Source: DASQQQ01 sp036390995
GTDB lineage: Bacteria; Actinomycetota; UBA4738; HRBIN12
Assembly: GCA_036390995.1 (NCBI GenBank)
Contig: DASWAT010000118.1
Location: 1-9,815, forward strand
DNA: 9,815 bases
Reading direction: 5' to 3'
Below are positions 6,744 through 9,815 of this stretch, one piece after another. Each line of letters starts with the position of its first letter. The first letter of the stretch is position 1. The position numbers were made by a program, and so were the translations under genes. The notes beneath the pieces are model-generated. The model saw only the letters and a list, made by a program, of their open reading frames with translations. It had not been told where the DNA came from and made no database searches.

Positions 6744-7865
6744 GTGAGGACCATCCGGCAGGGCGACGCAGGCGAGGCCGTCCGCGACATCCAGCATCGC
6801 CTCCTCGGCCTTTCGTACCGGATCGACGCGGATGAGCTCGAGGGCCGGTTCGGGCCCTCCACCGAACGGGTCGTGCGTGCCTTCCAGCAGGCCCGGGGCC
6901 TGCCGGCGGACGGCCTCGTGGGCCCGGACACCTGGGGGCAGCTCGTGGAGGCCGGCTACCGGCTCGGAGACCGGGTCCTGTACCTTCGCTCACCGGCGTT
7001 CCGCGGGGACGACGTCCGCGAGCTGCAGCAGCGGTTGAACGGGCTCGGCTTCGACACCGGGCGCGAGGACGGCATCTTCGGGAACGCCACCCAGGTCGCG
7101 GTGTTGGAGTTCCAGCGGAACGTGGGCGAGCAGCCGGATGCCATCGTCGGAGCGGGCACGGTCGAGTCGCTCCTCCGGATACGATCCTCGGTCGAGGGAC
7201 CGAGCCGGGCCGTGGTCCGCGAGGCAGAGGCGATGCGGCGGATGACCGGATCCCTCGCGGGATGCCGGGTGGCGGTCGACCCCGGCCACGGTCCGGACGA
7301 AAGGGGCAACGCGGGACCCGGCGGGGTCGTGGAGGGTGAGGCGACCGTGCTGCTCGCGCAGGCCCTGGTGGAAGAGCTCGCGCGCCGTGGAGCCGTCCCG
7401 ACCCTCCTCCGCGGGCCCGACGAGGATCCCGCTCCGAGCGAGCGAGCGCGGGTGGCGAACGAGCTTCACGCCGACGTCTGCGTGTCGATCCACCTCGGCG
7501 GGGGAGATCCCGAGACCCGTGGGGCCATCTGCTCCTTCTTCGGAACGACGCAGACGCACTCGCCGGCCGGTCAGCGGCTGGCCGAGATCGTCTGCGAGGA
7601 GCTGGCGGAGCGGGTCGGGGTCCGCGACGTGGCGGCTCAGCGGCTCGCCGTGGCCATGCTCCGCGAGACCCGGATGCCGGCGGTGCAGGTGGAACCGTGC
7701 TTCGTGACGAACCCCGACGACGAGGCCTTGGTCACCGACCCATCCTGGCGACGGCGGGTGGCGGCCGCCGTGGCCGACGCGGTGCAGCGCTTCGTGGAGG
7801 GAGGTGCCGGCGAGGACGAACCCCGGGAGCTCGACCCTGCCGAGGAGCGGGCAACCTCACGCTGA
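6744..7865 (+). CDS. cwlM: CwlM-like protein: two peptidoglycan-binding repeats plus Amidase_3 domain
   Basis: This 373-residue protein has two PG_binding_1 repeats (about 5-70, with FGPSTERVVRAFQ and DGLVGPDTW; and 87-145, with DDVRELQQRL and DGIFGNATQVAVLEFQ), followed by an N-acetylmuramoyl-L-alanine amidase (Amidase_3) domain from about 172 to 352. Putative zinc ligands and catalytic residue are present: His182 in DPGHG, Glu197 in VVEGEATVLL, His250 in VSIHLGG and Glu317 in VQVEPCFVTNP. There is no signal peptide or membrane segment, and upstream codons in this frame add none. The order trxB-trxA-cwlM matches Mycobacterium, where cytoplasmic CwlM regulates peptidoglycan precursor synthesis through MurA. 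The GTG at 6744 was chosen because homology starts there and a promoter points to it. A regulatory role is inferred from architecture and synteny; an active hydrolase remains possible. Confidence 0.88.
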   Translation: MRTIRQGDAGEAVRDIQHRLLGLSYRIDADELEGRFGPSTERVVRAFQQARGLPADGLVGPDTWGQLVEAGYRLGDRVLYLRSPAFRGDDVRELQQRLNGLGFDTGREDGIFGNATQVAVLEFQRNVGEQPDAIVGAGTVESLLRIRSSVEGPSRAVVREAEAMRRMTGSLAGCRVAVDPGHGPDERGNAGPGGVVEGEATVLLAQALVEELARRGAVPTLLRGPDEDPAPSERARVANELHADVCVSIHLGGGDPETRGAICSFFGTTQTHSPAGQRLAEIVCEELAERVGVRDVAAQRLAVAMLRETRMPAVQVEPCFVTNPDDEALVTDPSWRRRVAAAVADAVQRFVEGGAGEDEPRELDPAEERATSR

Positions 7866-7964
7866 ACGCGATCGAGCGAGCGCTGCCATCACCAGTCCGA
7901 GCAGCAGGCCGAGCGCCGTCGCCTTCGCCGCCCTGACGACCTCGTCTCGGGACGCGGCGTTCAT
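7857..7964 (-). CDS. Small hypothetical membrane peptide (35 aa)
   Basis: A 35-codon reading frame starts at ATG 7964. A charged N-terminal part (SRDEVVRAAK) precedes one hydrophobic stretch of about 14-15 residues (17-31, rich in Leu, Gly and Ala) and a basic tail RSRSA, suggesting a short single-pass or membrane-associated peptide. Third codon positions are strongly G/C, like neighbouring genes. There is no Shine-Dalgarno sequence, but TACAAT (7976-7971) sits exactly 6 nt before the ATG, placing a leaderless start on the A of ATG. It occupies the only space between cwlM, whose stop it overlaps by 9 nt in convergent orientation, and the divergent oxidoreductase gene. I recognise no family and propose no function. 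Confidence 0.55.
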   Translation of the reverse strand: MNAASRDEVVRAAKATALGLLLGLVMAALARSRSA

Positions 7965-7970
7965 GGAAGG

Positions 7971-7980
7971 ATTGTAGGTT
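7971..7980. promoter_or_regulatory. Overlapping divergent -10 elements (35-aa peptide / luciferase-like gene)
   Basis: On the - strand TACAAT (7976-7971) is a near-consensus -10 that would start at 7964, the first base of the small peptide gene. On the + strand TAGGTT (7975-7980) fits TANNNT and would start at about 7987, giving the luciferase-like gene a leader of about 29 nt that contains its GGGAGGGG ribosome site. No clear -35 is seen for either. The - strand element is the more convincing one. Confidence 0.4.
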
Positions 7981-8015
7981 CCGGGGTGCGTGGATCGACG
8001 ACCGGGAGGGGTGCG

Positions 8016-8969
8016 ATGAGGTTCTGTCTGATGCTCGAGGGACAGGAGGGCCCGAGCTGGCAACAGTGGCTCGACGTCGCCGAGACGTGCGAGCGCCTCG
8101 GTTTCGACGGTCTCTTCTCCTCGGATCACTACTACTCGGTGATGGGCGTGGCAGAGCGCGGGTCCCACGACGCCTGGACGATCCTGGCCGGCCTGGCGGC
8201 GCGGACCGAGCGCCTGCGCCTGGGCACGCTCGTGTCCCCGGTCACCTTCCGCCTCCCCACGGTGCTGGCGAAGGTGGCCGCGACGGTGGACCGGATCTCG
8301 GGGGGGCGCGTCGACCTCGGCATCGGAGCCGGATGGTGGGAGGAGGAACACCGCACGCACGGGTTCCCGTTCCCACCGACGGGTGAGCGGATGGAGATGC
8401 TCGAAGAGCAGTTGGAGATCGTCCATGGGCTCTTCACGAAGCAGACGTTCAGCTTCGAGAGCCGCCACTACGCGCTGGAGGACTGCGCCTTCCTCCACAA
8501 ACCCGTACAGGAGCCCCACCCACCCATCATCGTGGGCGGCAAGGGCGGGACGCGGATGGCCACGATGGTGGCCCGGTGGGCGGACGAGTTCAACACCGTC
8601 GGCGGCACTCCGCAGGAGGTGCGAGAGCGTTTCGCGCGCGTGCGAGACGCCGTGGACGCCGCCGGGCGCGGCCAATCGGAGCTCACCACCTCGTTCATGA
8701 CATGGGTCTACGTGGGTGAGGACGACGCGGCATCCCGAGCGCGGGTGGAACGCGCCCGAGCACTCGATCCCAAGGCCGGCGATCCGGACGCCTACCTCGC
8801 CGAACTGCAGCGCGACTGCATCGTGGGCACACCGCAGCAGGCCGCCGAGCGCCTGTCCGAGTACGCGGCCGCGGGGGTCCAGCGTGTGATGCTGAACCAC
8901 GAGCTCTTCGACGACCTCGAGATGGTCGAGCTCCTCGCGACGGAGGTCTTCCCGAAGGTGGAGGGCTGA
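8016..8969 (+). CDS. LLM-class (luciferase-like) F420-dependent-type oxidoreductase
   Basis: This 317-residue protein has the luciferase-like monooxygenase fold (TIM barrel). Typical motifs are the N-terminal AETCERLGFDGLFSSDHYY (22-40), a segment around TERLRLGTLVSPVTFRLP (64-81), DRISGGRVDLGIGAGWWEEE (92-111), the HKPVQEPHPPIIVGG block (161-175) and the C-terminal GTPQQAAERLSEYAAAGVQR (271-290). The GAGWWEEEH pattern is characteristic of actinobacterial F420-type members, so F420 rather than FMN is the likelier cofactor, but the substrate cannot be read from sequence. ATG 8016 was chosen for its strong ribosome site, GGGAGGGG (8004-8011) at 4 nt. The frame also has a GTG at 7986, without a site. 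A DinB-family gene follows after 1 nt, indicating a two-gene operon. Confidence 0.93.
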   Translation: MRFCLMLEGQEGPSWQQWLDVAETCERLGFDGLFSSDHYYSVMGVAERGSHDAWTILAGLAARTERLRLGTLVSPVTFRLPTVLAKVAATVDRISGGRVDLGIGAGWWEEEHRTHGFPFPPTGERMEMLEEQLEIVHGLFTKQTFSFESRHYALEDCAFLHKPVQEPHPPIIVGGKGGTRMATMVARWADEFNTVGGTPQEVRERFARVRDAVDAAGRGQSELTTSFMTWVYVGEDDAASRARVERARALDPKAGDPDAYLAELQRDCIVGTPQQAAERLSEYAAAGVQRVMLNHELFDDLEMVELLATEVFPKVEG

Positions 8970-8970
8970 C

Positions 8971-9477
8971 GTGCTGCCGGTACCACCGGAACCGCCGCGA
9001 ACGCCGATGGCCGGTTCGGAGCGGGAACTGCTCTCGGCGCAGCTGGACGACAAGCGCACCGTGTTGCTGCGCAAGGTCGGTGGCCTCACCGACGAGCAAC
9101 TCCGCAGCACGCCGACGCCGTCGAGCCTCAGCCTGCTCGGGCTCCTGAAGCACTCCGCCTACGTGGAGCGGTGGTGGTTCCGCCGGGTCTTCGCCGGGGA
9201 GGACCTCCCGTTCCCGTGGACGGACGAGGATCCCGACGCCGACTTCCGCCCGGAGCCGCACGAGACGGCCGAGCAGATCGCCGCCCTCTACGCCGACGAG
9301 GTCGAACGTTCCCGCGCCATCGCCGAGACGGCGGGTCTCGACGACGTCGGGCACGACCCTCGAGGAGAGGACGTGACGCTGCGCGGGATCATGATCCACA
9401 TGATCCAGGAGGTCGCCCGCCACCTCGGGCATGCCGACCTGATCCGCGAGGCCATCGACGGCCAGACGGGGGACTAA
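8971..9477 (+). CDS. DinB/DUF664-family protein
   Basis: This 168-residue protein belongs to the DinB-like four-helix-bundle superfamily, DUF664 branch, common in actinobacteria. The family includes metal-binding, thiol (mycothiol or bacillithiol)-dependent transferases. The conserved helix GLLKHSAYVERWWF (57-70, His61) and the C-terminal signature HMIQEVARHLGHADLIRE (143-160; His143, His151, His154) carry the likely metal ligands. The GTG at 8971 is preceded by GGAGGG (8960-8965) at 5 nt, inside the end of the upstream gene. An ATG at 9007 would remove 12 proline-rich residues but lacks comparable support. It is probably co-translated with the LLM-class oxidoreductase 1 nt upstream. Its stop overlaps that of the convergent right-edge gene. 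The substrate is unknown. Confidence 0.85.
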   Translation: MLPVPPEPPRTPMAGSERELLSAQLDDKRTVLLRKVGGLTDEQLRSTPTPSSLSLLGLLKHSAYVERWWFRRVFAGEDLPFPWTDEDPDADFRPEPHETAEQIAALYADEVERSRAIAETAGLDDVGHDPRGEDVTLRGIMIHMIQEVARHLGHADLIREAIDGQTGD

Positions 9478-9815
9478 CGCGCGGACGACTCGTCTACGGA
9501 CCGAGCCAGGACGTCGCGCTCGGCGGCAGAGGCCGTGACCTGCAGGAAGCCCGGGATCCGGACCGGGAAGTCGAGACCCCCCGGCCGCGACCGTTGCTCG
9601 TCGAACCGGCGGCCGATCTCCTCCCGCAGCCCCACGCCCGAGAGGCCGGCGCCGACGGCACGCTCGGCTTCGTCCAGCACCCATGCGAGGTGACGCTCGA
9701 CCGGGTCGGTCGAGGCCGGCCCCAGCCGGCCCGCCGGCCCATGCCCCGGGAGATGGACGCGGGCGCCCGCCTCGCGGATCCGGCCGATCGCGCGCAGGAG
9801 CCCTCGGACCGATCC
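9474..9815 (-). CDS. Probable metallo-beta-lactamase-fold hydrolase, C-terminal part (5' end outside window)
   Basis: The last 113 codons of a - strand gene are visible; the frame is open to the right edge. The segment ARVHLPGHGP (18-27 of the visible part) is the PGHG motif found near the end of metallo-beta-lactamase-fold hydrolases, where the histidine is a late metal ligand, and RHLAWVLDEAERAV is a helix usual after it. The N-terminal HxHxDH metal site would lie outside the window, so the assignment rests on a single motif and the subfamily cannot be named. Its TAG and the TAA of the convergent DinB gene overlap within 9474-9477, leaving no room for a separate terminator. Confidence 0.6.
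   Translation of the reverse strand, partial: GSVRGLLRAIGRIREAGARVHLPGHGPAGRLGPASTDPVERHLAWVLDEAERAVGAGLSGVGLREEIGRRFDEQRSRPGGLDFPVRIPGFLQVTASAAERDVLARSVDESSAR

Noticed and set aside
5562..6797. Long - strand open frame opposite trxB and trxA
   Set aside because: It spans two convincing + strand genes and their intergenic promoter region; absence of stops is expected at this GC content.
7965..9110. Long - strand open frame (417 codons, together with the 35-aa peptide) opposite the LLM and DinB genes
   Set aside because: It is antisense to two well-recognised + strand genes, and its composition (Arg, His, Leu-rich, no motifs) is typical of GC-rich shadow frames. Only the last 35 codons, outside the LLM gene and with their own -10 box, look real.
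1..9815. Search for CRISPR repeats, tRNA/rRNA genes, insertion sequences and attachment sites
   Set aside because: By eye I saw no spaced direct repeats, no tRNA-like cloverleaf in the short gaps, no transposase motifs and no terminal inverted repeats. Nearly all sequence is accounted for by coding regions; a formal tRNA/repeat scan was not possible.

Overview
The window is a very GC-rich, densely packed bacterial chromosome segment with high G/C at third codon positions. The gene content fits an actinobacterium-like organism: a trxB-trxA-cwlM-type cluster, an F420-type luciferase-like oxidoreductase next to a DinB/DUF664 protein, a menaquinone pathway, and several genes that look leaderless. 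The lineage cannot be fixed from this window. The MenB active site is the bicarbonate (Gly) type rather than the mycobacterial (Asp) type, which argues against a close relative of Mycobacterium.

Left half (1-5278): classical o-succinylbenzoate-route menaquinone genes. The 3' part of an isochorismate synthase (menF) enters from the left edge on the + strand. Facing it on the - strand is a tight operon, menB-menA-menD, in which each junction is a 4-nt stop/start overlap (GTGA, ATGA). Divergent from menB, across about 54 bp, is menE on the + strand. Five pathway functions are therefore present: isochorismate synthase, SEPHCHC synthase, acyl-CoA ligase, DHNA-CoA synthase and DHNA prenyltransferase. 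menC, menH, the DHNA-CoA thioesterase and the methyltransferase are not in the window.

Middle (5319-7865): thioredoxin reductase (trxB), thioredoxin (trxA, with an unusual WCVPC active site) and a cytoplasmic CwlM-like protein (two peptidoglycan-binding repeats plus an Amidase_3 domain), all on the + strand. A good match to an ECF sigma-R/SigH thiol-stress promoter (GGAAT-N19-GTT) lies in the trxB-trxA gap. cwlM has its own sigma-70-like promoter placed for a leaderless transcript.

Right part (7857-9815): a 35-residue putative membrane peptide on the - strand, divergent from a luciferase-like F420-type oxidoreductase gene that is followed after 1 nt by a DinB/DUF664 gene. The 3' end of a probable metallo-beta-lactamase-fold hydrolase, on the - strand, runs off the right edge.

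This is mainly a housekeeping region. I found no mobile element, CRISPR array, tRNA/rRNA gene or defence system. The points worth a second look are regulatory (sigma-R-like promoter, leaderless starts, overlapping divergent -10 boxes) and active-site variants (MenB, TrxA, CwlM). No gene-free stretch exceeds 130 bp.
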